The position numbers and the translations under genes were made by a program. A stretch of DNA of 56,874 nucleotides, from NCBI GenBank assembly GCA_900320845.1, contig ONTS01000013.1:1-56874 (forward strand), in the 5' to 3' direction. The DNA is from an uncultured Prevotellaceae bacterium (lineage in GTDB: Bacteria; Bacteroidota; Bacteroidia; Bacteroidales; Bacteroidaceae). The notes beneath the pieces are model-generated. The model was not told the DNA's origin and did not search any database. It worked only from the letters and a program-made list of their open reading frames with translations. Shown in pieces: positions 17,099-26,263 of the stretch. Position 1 is the stretch's first letter. Every line of letters begins with the position of its first letter.

Positions 17099-19156
17099 AT
17101 GAAAAAAGGACAGATAGGGGTTACAACCGAGAATATCTTCCCCGTTATCAAAAAGTTTCTCTATTCCGACCATGAGATATTTCTTCGTGAGATGGTTTCC
17201 AACGCTGTTGACGCCACTCAGAAACTGAAGACCTTTGCTGAACGTGGAGAGTTTAAGGGCGATCAGGGCGATCTTACCATACACATCACACTCAATGCAG
17301 ACCAAAAGACGCTCACTTTCTCAGACCGCGGTATAGGAATGACTGAAGAGGAGATAGAGAAATACATCAACCAGATTGCTTTCTCGGGTGTAAACGATTT
17401 CCTTGAAAAGTACAAAGACAACGCCAATGCCATCATCGGACACTTCGGATTGGGATTCTATTCGGCATTTATGGTGAGCAAGAAGGTAGAAATCATCACA
17501 CGTAGCTACCGCGACAATGCCGAGGCTGTGAAATGGACTTGCGACGGTTCGCCGGAATTTACGATTGAAAAAGCCGAGAAAGAAGACCGAGGTACTGACA
17601 TCGTACTCTATATCGACGACGACTGTAAGGAGTTTTTGGAGAAGAGCAAGATAGAACAGTTGCTTAACAAGTATTGTAAGTTTATGGCTGTGCCTGTCGC
17701 TTTCGGTAAGAAGACCGAATGGAAGGACGGAAAGAGCGTGGAAACCGATGAGGATAATATCATCAACGATGCCACACCGCAATGGACAGTAGCACCTTCA
17801 ACGCTTACAGACGATGACTATAAGAAGTTCTATCGCACCCTCTATCCCATGCAGATGGACGAGCCGCTGTTCTGGATACATCTCAATGTGGACTATCCTT
17901 TCCACCTGACAGGAATACTCTATTTCCCCAAAATACATTCGAACATTGAGTTGCAACGCAACAAGATTCAGCTGTATTGCAACCAAGTATTTGTCACCGA
18001 CCAGGTAGAAGGTATTGTTCCCGAGTTCTTAACCCTTCTTCATGGTGTTATCGACTCGCCCGACATCCCGCTTAACGTAAGCCGTTCTTACTTACAGAGC
18101 GATGCCAATGTGAAGAAAATAGCCACTTATATTACCAAGAAGGTGGCAGACAGACTGCACAATATCTTCAAAGACAACCGCAAGGAATATGAGGAAAAAT
18201 GGGATGCTCTCAAACTCTTCATCCATTATGGCATGCTTGCGCAAGAAGACTTTTACGACAGAGCCAAAGACTTCGCCTTACTGAAGGATGTGGAAGGCAA
18301 ATACTATAGTTATGATGAGTATCAGCAGCTCATCAAGGGCGAACAAACTGACAAAGACGGCAATTTGATCTTCCTTTATTCTACAGATAAAGAGGCACAG
18401 TATTCCTATATAAAAGGAGCGCAAGAGAAAGGCTATAGCGTATTGCTTCTTGACGGTGAGCTAGACACACACCTCGTTTCCATGCTGGAACAGAAGATAG
18501 AGAAAAGTCGCTTTATCCGGGTTGATGCCGACACCATCGACAGACTCATTCCTAAGCAGGACGAAAACAAACTCTCTATCAGCGAAGAGGAGTCGGAGAA
18601 CATCAGAGAGGCATTCCAGTCACAAATGCCGCAACTGGAGAAAATAGATGTCCATGTTGATGTAAAAGCACTTGGCGAAACGGCACAACCCATTGTTATA
18701 ACGCAAAGCGAATATATGCGACGCATGAAAGATATGAGCCGACTGCAAAGCGGAATGAGCTTCTATTCGCAGATGCCCGACATGTTTAACTTGACGTTAA
18801 ATGCCGACCATAAGCTGATTAAAGACATTCTTGCCGATGAAAGCAAGGCATGTGCAGAACAGTTGCAGCCCATCGTCAACGAACTGAAATCTCTGCAGGC
18901 ACAAAAGCAAGCCGCCCAGCAAATACAAGATAAGAAAAAGCCCGAAGAAGTCACCGAAGACGAGAAGGCAGAAATGAAAAAGTACGAGGACGATATTAGG
19001 CAAAAGCAAGACAACAAGAACCAAATCATTGCTGAATACGCACAAAATAATAAGAACATACACCAGCTCATCGACCTCGCACTGCTGCAGAACGGAATGC
19101 TCAAAGGTGAAGCGCTCAACAACTTCGTCAACAGAAGTATCCAACTCATGCAGTAA
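17099..19156 (+). CDS. htpG: Molecular chaperone HtpG (Hsp90)
   Basis: A 685-residue cytosolic Hsp90. The N-terminal GHKL ATPase has SDHEIFLREMVSNAVDATQKL (the helix carrying the metal-binding Asn), TFSDRGIGMTEEEI, and GHFGLGFYSAFMV (ATP lid). The middle domain follows with PLFWIHLNVDYPFHLTGILYFPK and PLNVSRSYLQSD. Near the C-terminus is a charged coiled segment (about residues 600-650) before the dimerisation helices. The start is typical of Bacteroidetes HtpG. Upstream TACTTTTC (17007-17014) is a one-mismatch -7 candidate. No CIRCE or other heat-shock operator was recognised. Confidence 0.97.
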   Translation: MKKGQIGVTTENIFPVIKKFLYSDHEIFLREMVSNAVDATQKLKTFAERGEFKGDQGDLTIHITLNADQKTLTFSDRGIGMTEEEIEKYINQIAFSGVNDFLEKYKDNANAIIGHFGLGFYSAFMVSKKVEIITRSYRDNAEAVKWTCDGSPEFTIEKAEKEDRGTDIVLYIDDDCKEFLEKSKIEQLLNKYCKFMAVPVAFGKKTEWKDGKSVETDEDNIINDATPQWTVAPSTLTDDDYKKFYRTLYPMQMDEPLFWIHLNVDYPFHLTGILYFPKIHSNIELQRNKIQLYCNQVFVTDQVEGIVPEFLTLLHGVIDSPDIPLNVSRSYLQSDANVKKIATYITKKVADRLHNIFKDNRKEYEEKWDALKLFIHYGMLAQEDFYDRAKDFALLKDVEGKYYSYDEYQQLIKGEQTDKDGNLIFLYSTDKEAQYSYIKGAQEKGYSVLLLDGELDTHLVSMLEQKIEKSRFIRVDADTIDRLIPKQDENKLSISEEESENIREAFQSQMPQLEKIDVHVDVKALGETAQPIVITQSEYMRRMKDMSRLQSGMSFYSQMPDMFNLTLNADHKLIKDILADESKACAEQLQPIVNELKSLQAQKQAAQQIQDKKKPEEVTEDEKAEMKKYEDDIRQKQDNKNQIIAEYAQNNKNIHQLIDLALLQNGMLKGEALNNFVNRSIQLMQ

Positions 19157-19305
19157 CTGCAAAAAATTGATGGTGTACTCTATAACGGTAACGTGTATTA
19201 ACAGTACTACCAAAACCATAGACAAATGGCAATGAAGGGGCGACTGTCCATACTTAGGCAGCGTCACTTCGTTGCCTTTTACGTGATAATCCGCCTTTAT
19301 CGTAG

Positions 19306-22300
19306 TTGATTATTTTCTGCTTTTATCCTACAATAAGACCGAAAATACTACCTTTGCCCCGACTGCAGAAAGTGTTGTCTTTTTATCATATAAGATCTCG
19401 GCTCACGAAACGTGTAATCAACATACTCATTCGCTGCATCTGGAGCCTGCTCATCCTCTATGCGGCTATACTACTGGCGGTACAGATACCATCAGTACAA
19501 CGCTGGATAGGAGGACGTATGGCAGGGATGATGGCTGATGCTCTGCAAACACGCGTAAACGTGGGCAGCGTTGATGTTGGACTGCTTAATCGTATTGTGA
19601 TGCACGATGTGCAAATATATGACCAGCAGGACAAAAAGCTGCTCACTGCACCAAGGATAAATGGAAAAGTGGAGGTCATGCCGTTATTGAACGGGAAGAT
19701 AAGAATGTCATCTGTACAGCTTATCAATCCCGACATCCGGTTATACCGGAGCCATGACAATGCCAAACCTAATTATCAGTTTATTCTCGATGCGTTGGCC
19801 AGCAAAGACGACAAGGAGAAAAAGCCGACAGACATCAGCATCAACGCAGCGGTGATTAGCAATGGAAAGCTACGCTATGATGTGTTGAGCTGCAAACGAA
19901 TGGTAGGAGGATTCGATGCACGACATGTAAAAGTAGACAGCCTGAATGCTTATCTGATAGTGAACAGCATTACTGACAATAAGGCGGATGTGCAACTCAG
20001 AAATCTCTCGCTGGTAGAACAATGCGGGTTACACATAACAGATCTCTCTGCACATGTCTATCGCCTTGGCGACAAGTGGACGCTTGATAAACTGAGCTTA
20101 CAACTGCCGACGACCAATCTGCAGACGGAGAAGATATCCCTGCTCGCCAAACCTGATGGCACCAAGTTTGACATGCAAGATCTAAAGGGCAAGCTGTCGC
20201 CCGCCGATGTGAGGTGTCTGATACGCCAACCGCTACCTTTTAGTACGCCGGTGAACGTGCAGACATCTTTGAGCGTTGACAACAATACCTTTCATTTGCA
20301 GTATCTGAACATTGCCGACGACGAACGTAAACTGTTACTTTCCGCCGATGGTACCATTGCCAAGGAAGGAGAAACTACAAAGGCGGATATAAACATCTCT
20401 AAGCTCTTTGCTGCTAAAGAGCGTATGACGGAAATTACCCAAACACTCAGACAAGTACACGTCACACTTCCCGAGTCGTTACAACAGATTGGTTCCGTCG
20501 AGGCGCAGGGCTTGTTGGCATATCATGGCGGACAGTGGAAAGGGGAAGGCTCTGTGCGAACTGACCTCGGACATATTAAAGGATGGGTGAAGCACGACGG
20601 AAACAATATCGTCGGCGACATCACTGCCAACCAACTGTTGGCTGGCAGGATGATAAGCAAGGAGAACGACCTGAATGTTTCGGGTAACATCTACTTCTCA
20701 GCCAACAAAGGCAACACATCGCTAATGCCGTTAACGCTGAGAGGCTCACTCCAACACATACAATATCAACACTACGATTTGCATAATGTGTCGTTTGACG
20801 GAGTGTTGAACAAGAACCGATACGAAGGCAAACTGGCTGTTGACGATACCCGAGGACATGTTCAGCTGAACGGAACACTCGACTTCTCGAATGATAAACC
20901 GCAAACACACCTCACTGCGCAGGTAAAACAGCTCAACAGCAACTTGTTCTCTCCTGTTCAACGGCACAGACCGTCGTTGGTAGACTTCGATATGCAGGCA
21001 GACATGGCAGGCAACGGACTCAACAATCTTGTCGGTAACATCAGACTGGCCAATGTCCATGTACGTTCTGCCGAAAAGTCATATTCCATCAGCAATGTCG
21101 ATATCTCCTCATCACTCAATGCTGAAGAAAGACGCATTACCCTGCACAGCCCTGTGGCTGATGCCAATCTGCAAGGACAATTCGAACTCTCTTCGCTCAC
21201 GTCAAGTCTGGAAAGAGTGCTGAGCAACCGTCTGCCTGCTTTCATTAAGACTAAAAGAGCCGGTAGCGTGCCGACAGCCAACAACTTCAAGGTATATATG
21301 CAGCTGTACAGCACCGAGTGGCTACGCAGTTTGACCGGCATTGATGTTGAAACAGAGGCACCGGTTCATATTGAAGGATTGGTAAACGAGCGCAACAACA
21401 CCATCGACATGAGCGCTAACATTCCACACATACGCTATAAGGGGACGACGCTTGCCCATACCACATTTAATATCAACACTATACACGACTCTTTGCGCCT
21501 CGAAGCCAAAACACATAGGATGACTGACAGCGGACAGACGTGGGATATCGCCCTTGATGGGCTCGCATACGACAGCGTATGCGTGTCGTCGCTCAGCTTC
21601 GATAACCACAGCGAAAAACGTCCGCTCAAAGGCTCGATAACGTCTACTGTGCAGTTGTTCCGAAATGAGCAAGGACAACGTGTCACTCATCTAACACTGC
21701 AACCTTCCACGATAACCTTCAACAACGAGAGTTGGAACGTACAACCTTCTGATGTGGTGTACCAGAGCGGACAACTCATCGTCGACCATCTCGCAATAAG
21801 AAATGGCAACCAGTTTGTTAACGTATCGGGTATTGCAACCGAGGATGAAAACAGTAAAATCAATGTCGAATTTCAAGGTGTGAATGTGGAAATGCTGTCT
21901 GCACTGCTCAATGTAAAAGGTGTTACCTTTTCTGGACTCACTCACGGCACGGCTCAGATATCGTCGGTCTTCCGCTCACCGAAGGCTCATGTGCTCATTA
22001 CCATCGACGACATGGAGTATACTGGCACACCGCTCGGACAGTTTGTCGGATGGGCAGACTGGACGGCTGAGAACAATACATTGACTCTTCACGGAAAATG
22101 CGACGAGGCTGACGGACTGTCTTCCACAACAGTCAATGGCGACATTCAGCTGAAGCCTTTGACACTCAATCTTAATATCGGTGTCAACAACACGCAGACG
22201 CGTTTCATGGAGACGTATCTGCACAATACGATTGGTCGAATGGATGCACGTGCCACAGGTGGCATTCGCGTGTTTGGTCCCGCCCGTCATGTCGATATTG

Positions 22301-23862
22301 AAGGTGCAATCGTTGTCAATGGCGATGTCATGCTCGAACCTTTACGTACGACATACACATTACTCAATGATTCGGTGCTGTTCTTCCCCGGACACATTGC
22401 ATTCCGCAGTCTGCAGCTTACCGACGAACGCAACAAGCCGCTCCGAATGCAAGGCGATGTCTTCCACAATTATTTGAAAAATTGGGAGTATAACCTCAAT
22501 CTTTCGGGCGATAACTTCTGTTTGCTCAACCGACCGAACTTCGAAGGCAACACTGCATGTGGAAAAATTTTCGCCGAAGCGGATATCGAAGTGCGAGGAA
22601 AGAAAGGTCAGGTCGATATTGACGTTTCCTGCACACCGCTCGAAGGCTCTATCGTACAATACAATGCCTCACAGCCGGAGAGTGTTCATCAAAGGGAGTT
22701 TATCAGATGGCATGATGCCAGTCTCAAACCCAACGATACACAAGTCCTCGCCACTGCTGAACAAATGCCCATTGTTGTTGCGAGCAACAACAATGCTGCT
22801 GATGTCAGAATGAATCTGCTGCTCAATGCCACACCCGACCTTACCTTGCGCGTTGTCATGGATCAGGAGACGGGCGACTACATCGACTTGCAAGGAAACG
22901 GAACACTCCGAGCTAACTATTTCAATAAGGCGTCCTTCAATATCTATGGCAACTACATCGTCAACCAAGGATTATATCGCATGACGATACAAAATATGCT
23001 GTCCCGTCCCTTCACTTTCCAGGAAGGAGGCAACATTGTCTTCACAGGCAATCCATACGAGGCACAGCTCAACCTGAAAGCTGTACACACCGTGAATGGT
23101 GTCAGCCTTGCCGACTTGCAAATAGGAAACAGTTTCAAATCCAACAACATACCGGTCAACTGCATGATGAAACTCACCGGTACTCCTCTTGCGCCACAGG
23201 TAGACTTCGACATCAGCATGCCCACGGCAAGCAACGATGCAGCACAAATGGTAAGGAGCATCATCAACAGCCAGGAAGAACTCAACCAACAGGTCATCTA
23301 CCTGCTGACGATAGGCCGATTCTACAATCCTGAGAACAACGCCACTGCACAAAACGCTAACGCGCAGAGCCAGACAAGCCTCGCCATGCAGAGCTTGCTC
23401 AGTGGAACACTAAGCCAACAGCTCAACAACATACTCACCAATGTGCTACACACCAATAACAACTGGAGTATAGGAGCGAATATTTCCACAGGTGCAGAAG
23501 GTTGGAACAATGCACAATACGAAGGTCTGCTGTCTGGAAGACTGCTCAACAACCGACTCCTTATCAACGGACAGTTTGGATATCGGGATAATGCCAATGC
23601 CACAACCTCCTTCATTGGCGACTTCGATGTGCGCTATCTGCTCATGCCAAACGGCAACCTTGCAGTAAGAGTCTACAACCAAACCAATGACAGATACTTT
23701 ACGCGCAACAGTCTAAACACCCAAGGAGTAGGACTCATACTTAAAAAAGATTTTAATAGCATTACGGAGTTTTTCAGAAAAAGAAAATCAACAAGCAAAC
23801 AGGCAACCGACACGCTCCGCCAATCAGCCGACAGCGTCACTCATAAGCCTGCGCAGAAATAA
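19306..23862 (+). CDS. tamB: TamB-like translocation/assembly module protein (DUF490)
   Basis: A very large protein (1518 codons) with one N-terminal membrane anchor (about residues 37-60, ILIRCIWSLLILYAAILLAV), a long repetitive beta-strand region typical of AsmA/TamB lipid-transfer or outer-membrane assembly proteins, and a recognisable C-terminal TamB domain (NIYGNYIVNQGLYRMTIQNM, GNIVFTGNPYEAQLNLKAVHTV, then MVRSIINSQEELNQQVIYLLTIGRF). It probably bridges inner and outer membrane. The ATG at 19306 is the only upstream ATG, but a -7 match at 19349-19356 lies inside the frame; GTG at 19372 or TTG at 19375 could be the real start, still leaving the anchor intact. It is not obviously cotranscribed with htpG (149-base gap). 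Confidence 0.88.
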   Translation: MIIFCFYPTIRPKILPLPRLQKVLSFYHIRSRLTKRVINILIRCIWSLLILYAAILLAVQIPSVQRWIGGRMAGMMADALQTRVNVGSVDVGLLNRIVMHDVQIYDQQDKKLLTAPRINGKVEVMPLLNGKIRMSSVQLINPDIRLYRSHDNAKPNYQFILDALASKDDKEKKPTDISINAAVISNGKLRYDVLSCKRMVGGFDARHVKVDSLNAYLIVNSITDNKADVQLRNLSLVEQCGLHITDLSAHVYRLGDKWTLDKLSLQLPTTNLQTEKISLLAKPDGTKFDMQDLKGKLSPADVRCLIRQPLPFSTPVNVQTSLSVDNNTFHLQYLNIADDERKLLLSADGTIAKEGETTKADINISKLFAAKERMTEITQTLRQVHVTLPESLQQIGSVEAQGLLAYHGGQWKGEGSVRTDLGHIKGWVKHDGNNIVGDITANQLLAGRMISKENDLNVSGNIYFSANKGNTSLMPLTLRGSLQHIQYQHYDLHNVSFDGVLNKNRYEGKLAVDDTRGHVQLNGTLDFSNDKPQTHLTAQVKQLNSNLFSPVQRHRPSLVDFDMQADMAGNGLNNLVGNIRLANVHVRSAEKSYSISNVDISSSLNAEERRITLHSPVADANLQGQFELSSLTSSLERVLSNRLPAFIKTKRAGSVPTANNFKVYMQLYSTEWLRSLTGIDVETEAPVHIEGLVNERNNTIDMSANIPHIRYKGTTLAHTTFNINTIHDSLRLEAKTHRMTDSGQTWDIALDGLAYDSVCVSSLSFDNHSEKRPLKGSITSTVQLFRNEQGQRVTHLTLQPSTITFNNESWNVQPSDVVYQSGQLIVDHLAIRNGNQFVNVSGIATEDENSKINVEFQGVNVEMLSALLNVKGVTFSGLTHGTAQISSVFRSPKAHVLITIDDMEYTGTPLGQFVGWADWTAENNTLTLHGKCDEADGLSSTTVNGDIQLKPLTLNLNIGVNNTQTRFMETYLHNTIGRMDARATGGIRVFGPARHVDIEGAIVVNGDVMLEPLRTTYTLLNDSVLFFPGHIAFRSLQLTDERNKPLRMQGDVFHNYLKNWEYNLNLSGDNFCLLNRPNFEGNTACGKIFAEADIEVRGKKGQVDIDVSCTPLEGSIVQYNASQPESVHQREFIRWHDASLKPNDTQVLATAEQMPIVVASNNNAADVRMNLLLNATPDLTLRVVMDQETGDYIDLQGNGTLRANYFNKASFNIYGNYIVNQGLYRMTIQNMLSRPFTFQEGGNIVFTGNPYEAQLNLKAVHTVNGVSLADLQIGNSFKSNNIPVNCMMKLTGTPLAPQVDFDISMPTASNDAAQMVRSIINSQEELNQQVIYLLTIGRFYNPENNATAQNANAQSQTSLAMQSLLSGTLSQQLNNILTNVLHTNNNWSIGANISTGAEGWNNAQYEGLLSGRLLNNRLLINGQFGYRDNANATTSFIGDFDVRYLLMPNGNLAVRVYNQTNDRYFTRNSLNTQGVGLILKKDFNSITEFFRKRKSTSKQATDTLRQSADSVTHKPAQK
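19349..19356 (+). promoter_or_regulatory. Possible -7 element inside the TamB reading frame
   Basis: TACCTTTG followed by CC. If it is used, the transcript begins near 19361-19363 and translation must start downstream of the ATG at 19306, most simply at GTG 19372. Only a poor -33 box is seen. Confidence 0.35.
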
Positions 23863-23912
23863 TGCTACATTATTTTTAGTACCGTTTATTTCTCCATCCA
23901 TCCTGCAATAAC

Positions 23913-23920
23913 TATCTTTG
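23913..23920 (+). promoter_or_regulatory. Promoter for the zinc-ribbon/SH3 gene
   Basis: TTTC (23889-23892), 20-nt spacer, TATCTTTG (23913-23920). The first ATG is about 170 nt downstream, so a long leader is predicted. Confidence 0.45.
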
Positions 23921-24090
23921 CAAGACAGAAAGCCGCCTCAGAACACATCGTTTGAGCTCTCACGCATTCACAAAGCGAAGCGACAGAAATAACTAATAAT
24001 TAAAAACCAAAAACAAAATCTCAAAACAAAACAGCTCACCCCAAGTTCTGTATGTGGCGTAGGTAGAGCCACCATAACCAAAACGTAGCA

Positions 24091-24747
24091 ATGACTGATA
24101 AATTCAAATGCGGACAATGTGGCACATGGATTAACTTTGGCACACAACAATGCCCACAATGTGGCAGAACATTCCTCTATGCTGACACCACACCGCCGCA
24201 GCTCAGCACACCGACACAGCCCACCCTATCAAGCACCACAGGCAATAGGGTAGGGGGAACAGCGCCCAAGGCACCTAAGAAGAATACAAAGCTGCTGGCC
24301 ATAGTCGCTGCTGCCATCGTATTGGCTCTTCTCCTGCTGCTACTCATACCCGGCAAAAAACAAGAACAGGATAATCAAGATGTGTATGGATTGACAGAAA
24401 ACAACAGCGACTCATTGCTCTACGATGCTATGGAACCAACCGACCTGGAGTCATTCGACGATGACAAGGCTGCAAAAGAAGAAAAGTCTATCTTCGATGT
24501 TTCTTTCATAAAGAAAAAAGCACCGGCTCAGCCCCAAGTCGTCATCGATGGAGAAGGTGTGCGCTTGCGTTTTGAGCCCAGTCTCGAAGCCGGATACCTC
24601 ATCTGGGAAGACGGAAGGACACGATCGGTCCCCAAAGGAACGAAGCTTGAGTACATCTCCGAAACAAAAGACTGGTACTGTGTACGATATAAAGATAAAA
24701 AGTTCTATGTTTCAAAACAATTCAGCTACCTCGATACCAAGAAATAA
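24091..24747 (+). CDS. Membrane protein with N-terminal zinc ribbon and C-terminal SH3-like domain
   Basis: A 218-residue protein. C7, C10, C21 and C24 form a zinc ribbon (KCGQCGTW ... QQCPQCGRTF). A proline/threonine linker follows, then one membrane helix (about residues 68-86), an acidic stretch (EPTDLESFDDDKAAKEEK), and a C-terminal SH3b-like fold (VVIDGEGVRLRFEPSLEAGYL ... DWYCVRYKDKKFYVSKQF). The ribbon should face the cytoplasm and the SH3 domain the periplasm, where such domains often bind peptidoglycan. The next gene, 78 bases on, is an L,D-transpeptidase, which fits a cell-wall role. Exact function unknown. Confidence 0.75.
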   Translation: MTDKFKCGQCGTWINFGTQQCPQCGRTFLYADTTPPQLSTPTQPTLSSTTGNRVGGTAPKAPKKNTKLLAIVAAAIVLALLLLLLIPGKKQEQDNQDVYGLTENNSDSLLYDAMEPTDLESFDDDKAAKEEKSIFDVSFIKKKAPAQPQVVIDGEGVRLRFEPSLEAGYLIWEDGRTRSVPKGTKLEYISETKDWYCVRYKDKKFYVSKQFSYLDTKK

Positions 24748-24825
24748 TCCTGTCAACATGCTTTCAGCAATCGCCACAGAGCGAAGATACTGAAAGAGTT
24801 CACTGCTCATAACTCATATCACTTA

Positions 24826-25821
24826 ATGCAAATACTTAACATTTTGAAAAAGATTACTTTTCTAACCCTCACAGCTTGCCTTATTGCATGCAGTGCAGCC
24901 AGCGGAAACAACGATAACAAGTCTGTAAACAGCAAAGGCGAAGTTGTCGACAAGAAAGCCATTGATGCTGTAGAAGAGGCACTTCCCTTCACCGATGACG
25001 TACGCGAACATGTGGTCATAGCTCATAAAAAACGTTCTGTGCGTTCGGAGTCAGACATTACCATCACCAATCCACATCTCGTCAAGAACAAACGCAACTG
25101 TTTCATTATCATGTCGAAAAAGGATTTCTACCTTTACGTCTACGAAGCACAAGGCAAAGATACCGTCATGGTGGCACGTTATGACTGCTGTTTTGCTCTG
25201 AAGAAAGGCAATAAGGAGCGCCGTGGAGACATGAAGACGCCACACTGCACCATGCGCAACCCCTTCAAGATAACCCAAATCCAAAACTCTTCGTCATGGA
25301 CACACGACTTCGGAGATGGACGAGGCAATATCAAATCCTACGGAGCATGGTTCATGCGTCTGCTGACACCCGGACATAGCGGAATAGGCATACATGGAAG
25401 CACCAACAACAGAGAAAGCGTACCTGGAAGAGCCAGCGAAGGCTGCATACGCCTCCTAGATGAAGACATCAAAGATCTTCGTGCCAACTATGCATTTGAA
25501 GGCATGAAAGTCATCATCAAGGCTGAATCTGTTGACGACTATCCCTTCGAAATCAAGGCGATGAAGAAGCAGAACATCAAGCGTAGACGTCACTTCAATC
25601 CCAAACACACGCTCACCAACGAGCAGATAGCAAAGGCTCCCGTCGAAAACTTCACACCGGCTGAACGCACTCTGGCTGATGAAGAAAATACCATGGACCA
25701 ATACGATGACGATTGGATTGGAGGCAACGAGGTGGAATACGACAGTCGGGAGTCTGCAATACCCACAACACCGAGAACACCTTCACAAAAGTTGAAAAAC
25801 CGTACTTTAGAAGAACTTTAG
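24826..25821 (+). CDS. L,D-transpeptidase (YkuD) lipoprotein
   Basis: A 331-residue protein. The signal peptide ends in a lipobox (LIAC, C22), so it is a lipoprotein. The YkuD domain (about residues 90-225) has FIIMSKKDFYLYVYEA, the catalytic histidine in GIGIHGST (H190) and the catalytic cysteine in SEGCIRL (C207). The residue before GC, usually His, is Glu here. Such enzymes form 3-3 peptidoglycan crosslinks or anchor proteins to the wall. The C-terminal 100 residues are basic, then acidic, with no known domain. Probably cotranscribed with the zinc-ribbon/SH3 gene. A strong terminator follows at 25868-25915. Confidence 0.86.
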   Translation: MQILNILKKITFLTLTACLIACSAASGNNDNKSVNSKGEVVDKKAIDAVEEALPFTDDVREHVVIAHKKRSVRSESDITITNPHLVKNKRNCFIIMSKKDFYLYVYEAQGKDTVMVARYDCCFALKKGNKERRGDMKTPHCTMRNPFKITQIQNSSSWTHDFGDGRGNIKSYGAWFMRLLTPGHSGIGIHGSTNNRESVPGRASEGCIRLLDEDIKDLRANYAFEGMKVIIKAESVDDYPFEIKAMKKQNIKRRRHFNPKHTLTNEQIAKAPVENFTPAERTLADEENTMDQYDDDWIGGNEVEYDSRESAIPTTPRTPSQKLKNRTLEEL

Positions 25822-25867
25822 AAACCTAAAGCCACGCAACATACAAAACGTAGCAACCTGCATACAG

Positions 25868-25915
25868 ATTGCGGCAAGGGAGACATCAATACTGTCACCC
25901 CTGCCGCAATTTTTG
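25868..25915 (+). terminator. Intrinsic terminator after the L,D-transpeptidase
   Basis: ATTGCGGCA with GGG pairs with CCC and TGCCGCAAT (ending 25910) around a loop with a secondary GACA/TGTC pairing. The stem is followed by TTTTT. Confidence 0.8.
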
Positions 25916-26058
25916 TATACACCTATACCTAAAGCGCACTGTGGGTAGTCTGATTGGAAAACAGCTCATTATCAACAACAGCATCTTTGGTTGCTGACCT
26001 CTCTGATATGGCTGTTGTGTTAAGCCTCTTTCGGCATGTCCATGAGCCTCAATCGAAA

Positions 26059-26101
26059 ACCAATCTCGTTGACTTTGGTGACCAATCTCGACGACTTTGC
26101 T
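26059..26101. repeat. Palindromic repeat element, GTCG subtype (two units)
   Basis: Units 26059-26079 and 26081-26101 are 21 nt each with a single G between them, exactly as at 263-305. Both begin ACCAATCTCG. Unit 2 differs from 285-305 at one base near its end (CTTTGCT in place of CTTTGGT); unit 1 has TT in place of AC at its centre. It lies upstream of the rpsA promoter. Confidence 0.7.
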
Positions 26102-26176
26102 ACACTAAAGAACAACAAATAGCTCACCATATATAAAAAAGTTGAAAAAAGTTAGGGCTAAATCGCAAAGTATCAC

Positions 26177-26184
26177 TACTTTTG
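26177..26184 (+). promoter_or_regulatory. -7 element for rpsA
   Basis: TACTTTTG followed by CAG. A GTTAG about 21 nt upstream is a poor -33 box. It predicts a leader of about 75 nt for rpsA. Confidence 0.45.
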
Positions 26185-26263
26185 CAGCCGAAATTTTGGA
26201 CAGCAGTCAAATGCTGCTTCAAATTAACATAAAGTCTAACTTTATCTATTTAACAAATCATTT

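Larger units (their letters stand above)
25916..26263. other. Intergenic leader region upstream of rpsA
   Basis: About 350 bases lie between the terminator and rpsA. It holds the palindromic repeat element (26059-26101) and the rpsA promoter (26177-26184). I see no gene in 25916-26058. The 5' leader of rpsA (about 26190-26263) is AT-rich with no hairpin that I could support. Confidence 0.55.
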
